Shown: positions 26,373 to 36,614 of the stretch, one piece after another
How positions within the stretch are numbered: position 1 is the stretch's first letter
Layout: each line of letters begins with the position of its first letter
From: Citrus sinensis
Lineage: Eukaryota; Streptophyta; Magnoliopsida; Sapindales; Rutaceae
Direction of reading: 5' to 3'
DNA length: 64,000 nucleotides
Assembly: GCF_022201045.2 (NCBI RefSeq)
Contig: NC_068558.1
Coordinates: 51,873,501 to 51,937,500, forward strand
Notes under the pieces: generated by a model
Databases searched by the model: none
Seen by the model: only the letters and a program-made list of their open reading frames with translations
What the model was told of the DNA's origin: nothing
Made by a program: the position numbers and the translations under genes

Positions 26373-26418
26373 GGGTCCGCCTATGTTGCAACAGTTATAC
26401 CTTACAACACTTTTTGTC
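26373..26418 (+). repeat. Left terminal inverted repeat of the Pack-MULE
   Basis: 46 bases identical, in inverted orientation, to 31296-31341. It lies about 200 bases upstream of the 42-codon ORF at 26615. Confidence 0.97.
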
Positions 26419-26614
26419 TTTTTCCATCAACATCGTAGGATGCTGTCAAATTTAATCTGACGGTTGAAGTTAATTATTGGATAATTTAATCAGCCACCGG
26501 CAACCTTTACAACCGATTATATTCTCACATTTCTCAGCTGCCGAATAATCCTTAAGAAAATGACGAAGCGAGTGACCAACACACAGACCACTGAGAAAGA
26601 AGACGAGAGAAGAG

Positions 26615-26743
26615 ATGACGATGGGCCCTGCTAGCACCAAGGTTCTTCGATTGCTCAATTTCATCGGTGCCGGATTTATTTGCACAGTTGCAATCAACAA
26701 GTGGCGGGCACTCGAGCAAAAGTCATTGCAGAAGAAACAGTAA
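26615..26743 (+). CDS. 42-aa small membrane-type ORF inside the Pack-MULE
   Basis: ATG (26615) to TAA (26743), encoding a 42-residue protein that starts MTMGPASTKVLRLLNF. It has one hydrophobic segment (about residues 12-26, LLNFIGAGFICTVAI), followed by a basic, Gln-rich tail (NKWRALEQKSLQKKQ). Composition looks like a real small single-pass membrane protein rather than random sequence, but I do not recognise the family. The true start may be Met3. It could be a complete captured small gene, a captured first exon, or a new ORF. It reads inward from the left transposon end. Confidence 0.45.
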   Translation: MTMGPASTKVLRLLNFIGAGFICTVAINKWRALEQKSLQKKQ

Positions 26744-28641
26744 GAGAGCGATCTACGGATTAATGATAACTCGGCAACTGTGGTACAGAAAGCCATCAAA
26801 TGATCTTTTTATTTGATTTTTGATGAATTTTCAAAAGTTTGGTGGTAATAAAATCTCTCTTAATTTTTCATTTCAATGGCCTATTGATTGGGTTATTATT
26901 ATGCATAATTGTTGGAAGAGTTAGGGTTTTAGTATTGGATTTTGGAATTTGTACTTTTGCTTTGATATGTTATTTTTGTGATGTCAATCAAGAAATTTAT
27001 GACAACACTCTCCTCAGGTTTGGTACTGTAGCTATTGAATTTTTACGGCAGATATAGATTTTTCTCTAGAAAAAACCAAAAAAAAAAAAAAACTTTGCAA
27101 CCAGTTATGTATTCATTTAGGAGCTGTTAACTGAGCATGAGCTCCAGAATTGTCCAACCAATGATTAGATTTTCATGGAAAAATCTCAACATTGATCTTC
27201 AGGCAACGTTTAAGACTGAAATTGGTTGTAGTGGATTGAATTTGGGCAATTAAAAATTTCCGATCATTAGTACATGAAAATGGCCTCTCACTTGTAGGCA
27301 ATCATTAGATGTAATGTATCGAGTTTCTGAAATCGAAAGCAGAGTGAGTTCTTAGGTTAGATGTACCTACATGCATTAAGGTTTGAAGATGTAGGACATG
27401 CCAATTGTTTGATGTCCGCTCTGCTGCACATGTTCTGAAATTGATCATTCATGATGCCTTGGAAGCACTGTGAAGATTTGAGGAAGTATTAAATATGTTG
27501 AAAGTTCACAATTAACACAAGGAAAGTTCAATATGATCACTCAGCAAATTGAAATCAACAGTCAAAGAGCTTAAAATGTGATGTTTTTCTCTTGGATTGT
27601 TTTTTTACTTTTCGTTTCAAAGCTGATAGTGTAAATATTTTGTTTGTAAAAGTTTCTAAAAAGTAATTGAGTCAAGATGGTTAGGTATTTTATAACTTCC
27701 TTTTTACTCTTAACTGGATCCATGCAGAGTTATAAAATTAACATAAATTTTTCTTTCAAAAGTGATCAATTAGACACTAATGAGATACCTCACTTTTGAT
27801 TCTTTCAGCTATTATATGCCACGAGAAATTGTTGAATTATATATCTTGGCATTTCTTCATTGACTGGATTATCTTTCACAATATTTCAGCTTCAAATGGG
27901 TACACTGCAGAGCCGGTTGGATGTAGAATTCCTTTTGGCTCATATGTACTCTGTAAAATTCAAATAATGAATAGTGGTTTTAGCAACTCTTTTGAAACAA
28001 TCTAAGTTATAATGCCCCCATTATTGCTTTTGCTTTATCTATTTTACCTTGCAGTATTTTGGAATTTATGAGAAGCTCTAAATTATTGAGTCAGAATTGA
28101 GGATCTGAACTTCGGTAAAAATATTTGTATTTTAAAATCATAAAAGTATTGCATCTGATGCTTTTAGGTGGAACTTAGGTCACTGTGGGAAGGAAAATTA
28201 TGTTGGATGCATAACCAGATGCTTTTCAAGAGGAAATTTCACTGATATTTTTTTAGGGATTTTTGTTTGGCCATCTCATTTCGGGCTGCTTGAATTTTTT
28301 CTTTATATCATATTGGTTGTGATAAGTATAACTCATTGAATTTGCTAGCACTTTTGTTGGATGTGTCTTTGATATGAGATTATGGTGATAAAGTTTGGAA
28401 GCCCAAAAGTATGATATAGAATGCTAGATAGAATAAAAATAATCATTCTTCAGGCATCCAAAGATGATTGTATTCAAAATATCTGATTTTGACTTTTGAG
28501 ACGGTATAAATAACTATTATGATAGGTATGCACAAGCTTAATCACTCCAATTCCCCTGAAGCTGTTGCCTGATTTATTGTGACAGTGTGCATGACGATAA
28601 GTATCCTTGCATGTTAAGATTTTCCTTCTGGCTCTATGCAG
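26744..28641 (+). other. Pack-MULE interior without recognisable coding sequence
   Basis: AT-rich, intron- or UTR-like sequence with T-rich tracts. No conserved domain is seen on either strand. It could be intronic and 3' sequence of a captured gene, since two exon-like pieces follow at 28642-28887. Confidence 0.4.
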
Positions 28642-28887
28642 GTACTTTTTGATCTTCTGCGGCGTGATATGTGATTATGGGAAGCATATGCAATCACTTT
28701 ACAGGTATTCTCTTAATGTTTTAGATAGTGCTCAAGATGACATTCAAATTGGCTATTATTAGGTGCAAAACTTACCATGCTCTTGTTTTGCTGTTTCTAG
28801 TCTTACCCCACATTTGCAGAATACCTTGATCTGCTTGAAGCCTTGGATGAAAAAGTTTCATTTGTTGTGGATTCTACAAAGAGATGA
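28642..28887 (+). pseudogene. Two exon-like pieces of an unidentified captured gene
   Basis: A 63-nt block (28642-28704) bounded by CAG and GT, and an 87-nt block (28801-28887) after CTAG, join in one frame. They read VLFDLLRRDM-stop-LWEAYAITLQ, then SYPTFAEYLDLLEALDEKV and SFVVDSTKR-stop. The second part has the amphipathic pattern and charge of a genuine protein C-terminus. The single in-frame TGA in the first block suggests decay. The parent gene was not recognised. Confidence 0.35.
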
Positions 28888-29859
28888 GGGTAGCTTTTCT
28901 GATGTTGTTTGGCAACAGATTGGGACTAAATAAAGTAATTTTCTTAATGGCATGTCCAATGACTGTCTGTTCAGACTCCCAAGTGATGAATTAACCTCAG
29001 CCTCTCTATTCTGAATGAAGATGATGACAATGATACCAAGTCAGCGAAGTGTCTGAGACCTCCCTTTTGTTAGACACAGTTTATTCATGCAAATAAAGGA
29101 GGACTACGCAGAATAGACCGTTTCGAGAGTTTTTTTTTTTTTTTGTATTTTCCATTCTTTTGAAATTCTATATGATGGTTATATTGTCTGTATGGCTACA
29201 GATTTAGTATGGAAGTATCATAAGTTTATGGAATAATTGTAAATAAGAACTTTAAAGTTTTAGTTGAAAGCAGTAAGCAGTTGTTATACTTCATCCGATT
29301 GTATCCAGATTACAAAGATTGGTGGCCTTATTTAAAGTGAAGTTCCCACAGGCCATTTGCACGCAAAAACATTCGAAATACGCAAACATATTGACATAGA
29401 AGCATATAGAAATTAATATTCTGGATATTTGTAAGTAATGCATTATGAAATAATAAAAGTGAAGTTGGGGGTAGATAGTATTTACAACATGTATTAATAA
29501 TAGAAATGAAAGCAATTATTCCCAAATAAAGTCACTTAGTTCAAAGCATTGGCTTGAGTTAAGTTTTTTTTTTGGCAATATATTCATGACGCTACTTGTA
29601 TATTTCTTGTAGTAGAAGGCAAAATAGAACAGGTTTAGGTAATACCAACGAGTTTGCATTTCAACCAGTTCAAGCAAGTAGTAAACACCATTACAGTAAT
29701 TATAGAAAAATATCTATAGCAGAATTCCAGGCATACTGCCAGTGGGAACCTGTTTAGACATAGAAGATTACTTTAACGGCACAAAATTCAAACCAAAAGG
29801 CCAGACCACGTACAGCATTGCCAATTGTGTATTACTGATGTCCTCAACGGCCATTGGAC

Positions 29860-30561
29860 TCAGAGCCTCGGCCTGCACCCCATCTGCTCAAGAAACTTGG
29901 TAAGACGCAAATGCTTTGCAGACCATTGCTCAGCCAGTTTCTGCTCCTTGGCTTCAGCATCCTTTCTTAGTCCAGCAATCTGTTCCCTGTATTCTGCTTC
30001 GATCCTATCCAAAGTAGCCCTCTGCTCATCCCCAAGAGCTTTCACCTTAGCCTCTATCTCCTCCATTTTATCCCTCCTCTGACATGCTTTCTCTGATTCC
30101 AGCTGCAACTCTACCCTTCTCAATCTCCACGCTGCTTCTTTCTTATGTGCTGCCCAAGCACGGTGCCCTTCTTTCAATTCTCTACAGCACTCCATCAGCT
30201 CAGATACCAGCAGGTTCTCTCCACATATAGGGACAGAGCCATGTGGCGGCATATTTCCTAGAACAAGGGTGTTGTCTGACCCTCTCTCAGGCTGCAGCCA
30301 TGGGATTAGAAGAGGAGCTGCTGCAACTGTTGAGGGAGAAAGACTCAGGGTTACAGAAGGAGATGGTGGCTTGATATTGGAACTCGAATTTGAAAGCCAT
30401 GGGGGAAGCAGATTTGGAGGGGTAGCTGGGTCAGTATGAAGAAAACCTCCGTTAGAAGTTGCCATGACAAATGAATGATTGTTCACCAGCTTCTCTGCAA
30501 AAGTCTCTAGAATCTGATCGTACTTGCGCTCATCAATTGGATCAACAAAGACACTTCCATA
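29860..30561 (-). pseudogene. AS1: Captured C-terminal part of an AS1/PHANTASTICA-type MYB gene
   Basis: An open frame of 233 codons on the minus strand, ending at 29860, matches the conserved C-terminal half of ASYMMETRIC LEAVES1 / PHANTASTICA / ROUGH SHEATH2, a leaf-polarity transcription factor. Seen: [100 protein letters not shown] and [15 protein letters not shown]. The N-terminal MYB repeats are absent, so it cannot bind DNA as AS1 does. What remains is the coiled-coil region through which AS1 is known to form complexes. A 2-nt deletion just before the end creates an early stop: the following bases would read L-A-E-S-N-G-R in the other frame. The left end at 30561 coincides with a splice acceptor (CTTAG), which sets up splicing from the lipoyl synthase piece. 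Confidence 0.9.
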
Positions 30562-30875
30562 CTAAGAATTCATACCCAATTATTCAATAAGCATAGTCTA
30601 CTTCAATTCTTTCAACTTCAGCACCGTATAAGCAAAATGACGACTTCATTGATAAACTTAATCATCTCTATCAACCCTAGTAATCACCAGCTAATCCAAA
30701 CCCCACCACGCAATTGCCTTAGCAACATTCGTGGGCTCCCAAAAGGTCAGGGGGTGAAAGTGCAAACGACTTCTTCACATTGCAAATCCTTATATTTCCA
30801 ATCAATCCCACCTAATTAACAAACATTCCAAATTCATAATAAAACAGGTGCTATTTAATAAATCCAAATAATTAC

Positions 30876-31097
30876 CTGCAACAGAGAGTATAGGTATCAT
30901 CCAGGATCATAACTGTGTCCGTAAAAATTGCCAGTCTCGTCGGCAGACCAACACTCCTCCAAATTAGGGCACTTGCCCTCTTCACAAAATGTGCGAAGCA
31001 TCGACCTGCCCAATTGATTTCTACATCTGATTGTAATTATCGCCTCCGGGAATCGATGCCTTCATCCATTTGGCCTTTGCCAGAGGCTTCTTTCGAT
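30876..31097 (-). pseudogene. LIP1: Captured, decayed exon of lipoyl synthase
   Basis: The minus strand reads AKAKWMKASIPGGDNYNQM and then, in other frames, CEEGKCPNLEECWSADETG and LDDTYTLCCR. These line up in order with the mitochondrial lipoyl synthase segment that leads into the radical-SAM cysteine cluster. At least two frameshifts, a TAG after NYNQM and the loss of cluster cysteines (tyrosine in the first cysteine position) show that it is dead. It ends at CAG|GTAATT (30876/30875), a good splice donor that pairs with the AS1 acceptor at 30561. That would make a 314-nt intron and a chimeric transcript. Confidence 0.8.
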
Positions 31098-31295
31098 TAT
31101 CACCTTAGCTTCATAAATTCGTCAAATTTACTTTAACACAACAGTCATCGTGTAATTTCAGATGTGAGTCACCGATTTTGTCACATCCAGATTTACCTTT
31201 TATTAACCGACTTCCCCGGTATCTTTAACACAAACGTGGCTATCTTTGAAGCGTTCGATTGGCTACTTTTAAATCCAATGGTTACATTCAATGAG

Positions 31296-31341
31296 GACAA
31301 AAAGTGTTGTAAGGTATAACTGTTGCAACATAGGCGGACCC
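31296..31341 (-). repeat. Right terminal inverted repeat of the Pack-MULE
   Basis: Inverted, identical copy of 26373-26418. It lies just upstream of the chimeric LIP1/AS1 unit, in the same relation as the left end to the ORF at 26615. Confidence 0.97.
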
Positions 31342-31350
31342 CAATTGCAA

Positions 31351-32035
31351 ATGCATATTTGGCATTATTTATTATTGTTTATTTTTTTGAATTACTTCAA
31401 TTTTAGTATTGCTATAGTGATTCCACTTAAAAATGAAAGGGAAGGCGACGAACAGGTGATAGAAAGCGGTATTGTGTTCTTTTTTTAAATATAAATTTAC
31501 TGGAATAATAAAATATTTAATTGAATAATGTTAAAAAAGAGAAAAGGTGAGAGAATTTTGAGCTCTCTTTATCGAACCCACTCCCTCTCTTTTTTTTCAA
31601 CGCATTTTCTCTTGTCTTTATCTCTTTAGCATTTTTCTGTTTAATTACGTGAAATTGACTCTAAGATAGACCGACGTTTGCTTTCATAATGGAAAGTAGA
31701 AAGTCGAAAAGAAAGCACCCATGCCATGCGTGTGGACCATTACCCTCATTTGGAGGCTATCATAAGTGAGCAAGTACAAATTATGTTACTGTGGGGTCTC
31801 ACTTAAATGAACTCATCCATCGTGCGCTGGTCCAATCCTTGGCAACATCCCATGTGACTTTTTCGGTTTTCCCCCCACTTTTCTTCACAAGGGTAGTTCC
31901 GAATTTTCACTTCTCCTCAATTCCAATTCAGTGGCGAAATTAGATTTTCATTTCAACCTAGGGCCAAGCTATAATAATATACTTCAATAATTTGTATTCA
32001 TCGGAAGTTCGGTACCAATGCTAAACTTTTTTTGT

Positions 32036-32070
<35 letters not shown>

Positions 32071-33307
32071 TGTAAGAGGCTAATATGAACATTACTATTG
32101 TTATACAGAGTATAGAAAACAATGAATATTACTTATTTCTTTTTTACAGTTAATAAGAATTATTTAAAATTATCTAAGTTTAAATTTTTTTTTCTAAGAA
32201 CTATCGTCTTAGCTTTTGACTCTTGTTATAATTTTTACATCAAATTTATCACTAATGTACAGCAAAGTGCGAACAAGAAACGTCTAATTGTAATTCAATG
32301 TTGTATGTATCTGAACAAAATCCACTAATTTCAACAATATTATTTCAAAAATCTTAATAAATTAATGACAATATTTCCTCTCAATCTAAGAATGAACTTG
32401 AAGATATACAAAATGACTAAATTACGCCCAACAGTTACTTCACAGTGGAGTGGGTGCCCAGCAACCAACGGCCTTTTCCCGCACTGCGCCCGTTATCTTC
32501 AAACGACATGAATCACCATCATCATTCGATTAAATTGGCAATACGTAAGCGCTAACCCAAAAAATCCTAAATCCTTTTTCCAAAACAAATAATAAATAAC
32601 AATAATTAATGTGAGCTATAAAAAGATTCAACTTCCAAAAGGCGTTACCTAATTAATAAATGCCATTTCGTAATCTCCGATTCGCTTTTCTCTAAATCGG
32701 CCCCACCGTTCCCCTAACGAAACCCGCCAACAAGGCAACAGCAACAAGGCAACACCACCGGTCCACCACCACCACCACCTTACGAGCCAAAAAAGAAAGG
32801 GAAAAGAAAAAGTTGTATTTCTCTGGAAGTTGTAACTTCTCTCTCTCTCTCTCATCTAATTGACACCTTATTTGTAGATCTCGAAACCCTAGCTTTATCG
32901 TTTAAAGATTCTTCCAAGAACCAGTCCACTCTTTTAACCGAGCTCCATTTTTTCCGCTGCCAGTTGTTTACAGAGCTGACTTTAATTGAACTCATTTTAG
33001 TATTTCTTTCTTTCTCTTTTCTATCTACGAATATTCTGGAATCTTCTGTGATTTCGGAGTGAGTCACTGCTATTACCGATCCGGTTCGATACTGATTGTT
33101 CCTACATTTTCGGTTCCGGTTCGCTTTCGCCTGCCTTCAGGTACTGTTTGGATTCAGTTTTGTCTCTATTCTCTTATCCGAGAAAATTCGAACATGCGGT
33201 GTCGTTTTGATTAGAATCTGATTCCCTATGTGTGCGTGTGTTTGTTAGGGTTTGTGAATTGGAGATGATGATGTGGATGACATAGAGAGAGGAGAGAAGA
33301 GAGAGAG
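31351..33307. other. Intergenic region and ELMO-gene 5' region
   Basis: AT-rich spacer with a (TA)n(CA)n run at about 32036-32070. From about 32830 on, CT-rich sequence followed by a GTACTG donor at about 33141 and an AG before the ATG suggests a 5' UTR with an intron for the ELMO gene. No other gene is supported. Confidence 0.5.
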
Positions 33308-36300
33308 ATGGATGAAAGAGGAGGTTCTTTTGTCGCTGTGAGGAGAATTTCTCAAGGACTGGACAGAGGGAATACTTGCCATTCAACTTCTGGTAACTTT
33401 CACTCTCTCAGTTTCTCTATTAACACAATAATTGTTCTAATTCACACTGAAGTGATTTTTCTTTTTCTTCTATTTGAATTGATTGAATTTTGGATCTGGA
33501 GGTTAACTCAGTGTATGCTTAGCTTCGAAAGCTTCTTCTTCATGTTTTCGGAGATTCAAATTTGTTGTGGTGGGTGAGCTTGTTGTAAAATACTAATTTC
33601 TATTTTTGAATTATTGTTTTTTTGTTGTTAGGTTAATATGTAATTCCGAAGATGGTGAAATTTGGCAACTGCAAATTTCTTATTGAAATATTTGATTACA
33701 AACATGTCACCTGTGTTTCTACTCATTAAACTCTGTTCAGTATTTCTTAATTTGATAAGCATTACTTTTCATGCTGCTTCAATTTGCTTTTAAATTTTTA
33801 TGAACATTTAAGTTTGTGTGGATTTTCTTCATTATGATTTCTGCTTGTTGATTTCTTTGGAAATTCTGAAAATCCTTATGCTTGAAAAACATACTCTGTG
33901 GATACTATTTTGCGACATGGAAATTCTATAAATATCATTGTAAATAAATGATGAACTTGAGGAGAGATGATAGCTCGCACTTTGCAGTTGAAGGTCTAAG
34001 TGGTCCATTTTCATGAGCAGATGGTTTTATTTGTTACAGCTGAGGTTGTCGCAGGATCAGCTGCGTGGCTGGGTCGAGGTCTTTCTTGTGTTTGTGCACA
34101 GAGGAGAGAGAGTGATCCTCGTCCTTCATTTGATTTAACCCCTGCTCAGGTAACCTTTATTTATTTATTTTGGGGTGGAGGTGGTGGTGGGATTTGAATT
34201 TGCAAACAGAGTAGAGAGTGATCCTCATGTCTTCTTTTACTGTTTTCCTTTCTATCTTGTGCTAGAAAATGCTCTTCAGTTCTCTGCAATTAATGTCCAA
34301 TCAAGTACTAAAAAGGAAGCAGACTTGTATCATCAATTTTCTTTTGGGTCCCATCTGTCTCAATTTTGATTTTTAGTCAAATATCACTGATGTAAATATG
34401 TTTAATTTCCACTTTTGGTGCTGTCAGGAGGAATGCTTGCAGAGGCTGCAGCTTCGTATAGATGTTGCCTACGACAGTTCAATTCCTGAGCACCGGGTAA
34501 ATATCTCTTGATTCCATCAGCTCTATAGACTTAATGTTAGAAGTGTTTAATTTCTTTCCACGGAATACCATGGTCCTAGGCTTGTCATCATTATAACCCT
34601 TGTTCATTTTCTTTATTTTGGAAAAGGAATTTATTTATCATTAGGTGATCAGTTGTTGCTGTATAAAACTGCTAGTCTTATTCATATCAGAGAAAGAAGC
34701 TTCTATTCTCACTGTTGTATGCTACCATTGCTCCACTGTAGGAAGCTCTGAGGGCCTTGTGGAATGCTGCTTTTCCAGATGAAGAGCTTCGTGATTTAAT
34801 ATCTGAGCAGTGGAAGGAAATGGGTTGGCAAGGAAAAGATCCATCAACAGATTTTAGGTAGATTGGTAGTATTCCATCGTTATCTATTTCTTGCCCTAAT
34901 TCTGTGTTCCCATCAAATTTTTACTGGTAATGTTTTTTGTATTTGGATGTCTTGCAGGGGTGGTGGTTTCATATCTTTGGAGAATTTGTTGTACCTTGCT
35001 AGAAATTTTCCGGTATTTTTTTTACTTGTGCTGTCTCTCACCCCATTTGTTTTTCTGCTAGAAATATCTTGTGTGCTACATGTTTCATTACAAATTTGAT
35101 GTTTAGAAATTGATAAAAAAGTTCTAATAAATATTTGTTTGGTCACTTCTTCTGGAATTCTAGTATGATGGTGTATAATTTCAAATATTTAGGTTTGGAG
35201 GAAAAAAAGGTACAATATATAAATGTATAAATATAGAAGACAATAATGGGATCATGTACGGAATAAGTTGAACAGCTTGTTCAAAATAATCTTTAAGAAT
35301 GTTGGTGCCTAGAATACATCTGTCATCCCCCTAGTTGGTCGGTTTGCAAGCCTGAGGGATAAAGCTGGTTCCTGTTCAAATGCTTAATACCTTTGTCTTA
35401 GGTACCGGCAGAAGTAGATATGTACAGGCATTTGTGTGATAGAGATGTTTGTGTGTTTGATTATTTTACTTTCAGTTTTAACCCTGTACCTTTATTTTCT
35501 TCATTTTATTTTTGAAGTTTGTCTGGTTAATAATAAACTGTGCATATGATACTGGTAATTCTCCAGAAGTCCTTCCAGGATCTTCTGCGAAAGCAGGAAG
35601 GTGATCGGTCAGTGTGGGAATACCCATTCGCTGTAGCTGGTGTAAACATCACATTCATGCTCATTCAGATGCTTGATCTTGAAGCAGGTGCATAGTATTT
35701 CTTTTTAGTTTTCCCCTTCAAGCCCTCTCTTCTTCTCCTTATTCTTCTCTTTTTAATTTATAAACCTATATTAAGAGAAATTCTGTTGCTGAGAATCTGA
35801 AAGAAGCATCACAAACTGCAGCTTTTTTTTTTTTAATCATTTATAACTGGTGCTGCTTCTATCTAGCACATGGGTCTGCTAGAAGTCCAGTTCTGTGTTT
35901 TCAAAACTTGTCTGTATGACTATGTTCCAAGATATCAGTTCAGTTTTTAGAATATTGCATTCTGTTCTCCTTTTTTCAGTTATGTTGGTAGGCCTGTGGA
36001 AGAATTTATTTTTTTTGATATAATGATGATTTTTATAAATTAACAGCATGCTTTAACTTTACAGTCAAACCACGAACAATGGTGGGAGCAACATTTTTGA
36101 AGTTTCTTTCAGGTAATGTCAAAATACTTGAGTTCTCACAAAATCTGGAGTTGATCCACCATGTAAAGTTTGTTGCAGTCGGTACTCCCTATGACCTGTA
36201 ACATTTTTGCTCTTATGCTGCAGAAAATGAATCAGCGTTTGATCTTCTCTATTGCATTACATTCAAGCTGATGGATCATCAATGGCTTGCAATGCGAGCA

Positions 36301-36614
36301 TCATACATGGATTTTAATGTATGTGTCCCTTCTACTTGCTAGTTCCCTGTGTGATTATTAATTTCAATACTGAAAATTGATATATCAACCATCTTTAGGT
36401 TGTGAACAGATAAAGTCATTTATTTATATTAACAAAAAATTATCCGGTTGTCACTTTTCATCAGCTGTCTATTTCACTAGATGTATGTTCTCTGATATTC
36501 TTTTCTTTGCAGACGGTAATGAAATCCACACGCCGACAACTGGAAAGGGAGCTTTTACTTGAAGATGTAACTCGGCTGGAAGATTTGCCCTCCTACAGCC
36601 TTCTTTCTCGATAG
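33308..36614 (+). CDS. ELMO/CED-12 domain-containing protein
   Basis: Plant member of the ELMO/CED-12 family; animal relatives act with Rac activators or as Arf GAPs, while plant roles are less defined. Seen: nine exons, 33308-33392, 34040-34149, 34428-34496, 34742-34857, 34958-35012, 35567-35687, 36065-36112, 36224-36318 and 36513-36614, joining in frame to 266 residues. Domain signatures: LWNAAFPDEELRDLISEQWK, the core MGWQGKDPSTDFRGGGFISL, the LLYLARNFP block, WEYPFAVAGVNITFMLIQML and TMVGATFLKFLSENESAFDL. The WQG-x-DP-x-TDFRG-x-G block is the family hallmark and is intact. The first exon is Gly/Arg-rich and not conserved. The start is the ATG just after a GA-rich leader. It is convergent with the kinase gene downstream. 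Confidence 0.95.

Larger units (their letters stand above)
26373..31341. mobile_element. Pack-MULE: Mutator-like element carrying host gene fragments
   Basis: A 4,969-bp non-autonomous Mutator-like transposon. Seen: the first 46 bases (26373-26418, starting GGGTCCGCCTATGTTGCAAC) are identical to the reverse complement of the last 46 (31296-31341). Both ends are flanked by the same 9-bp direct repeat, CAATTGCAA, at 26364-26372 and 31342-31350. Long terminal inverted repeats plus a 9-bp target duplication define the MULE superfamily. No MudrA-like transposase is visible; instead the interior holds the C-terminal coding part of an AS1 gene, a decayed lipoyl synthase exon, a short ORF and further exon-like pieces. 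Perfect ends and target duplication imply recent movement. Confidence 0.95.

Noticed and set aside
26373-31341. Reading 26-31 kb as two ordinary convergent host genes.
   Set aside because: Perfect 46-bp inverted ends with a 9-bp target duplication, a headless AS1 frame and a frameshifted lipoyl synthase exon are better explained by a Pack-MULE.
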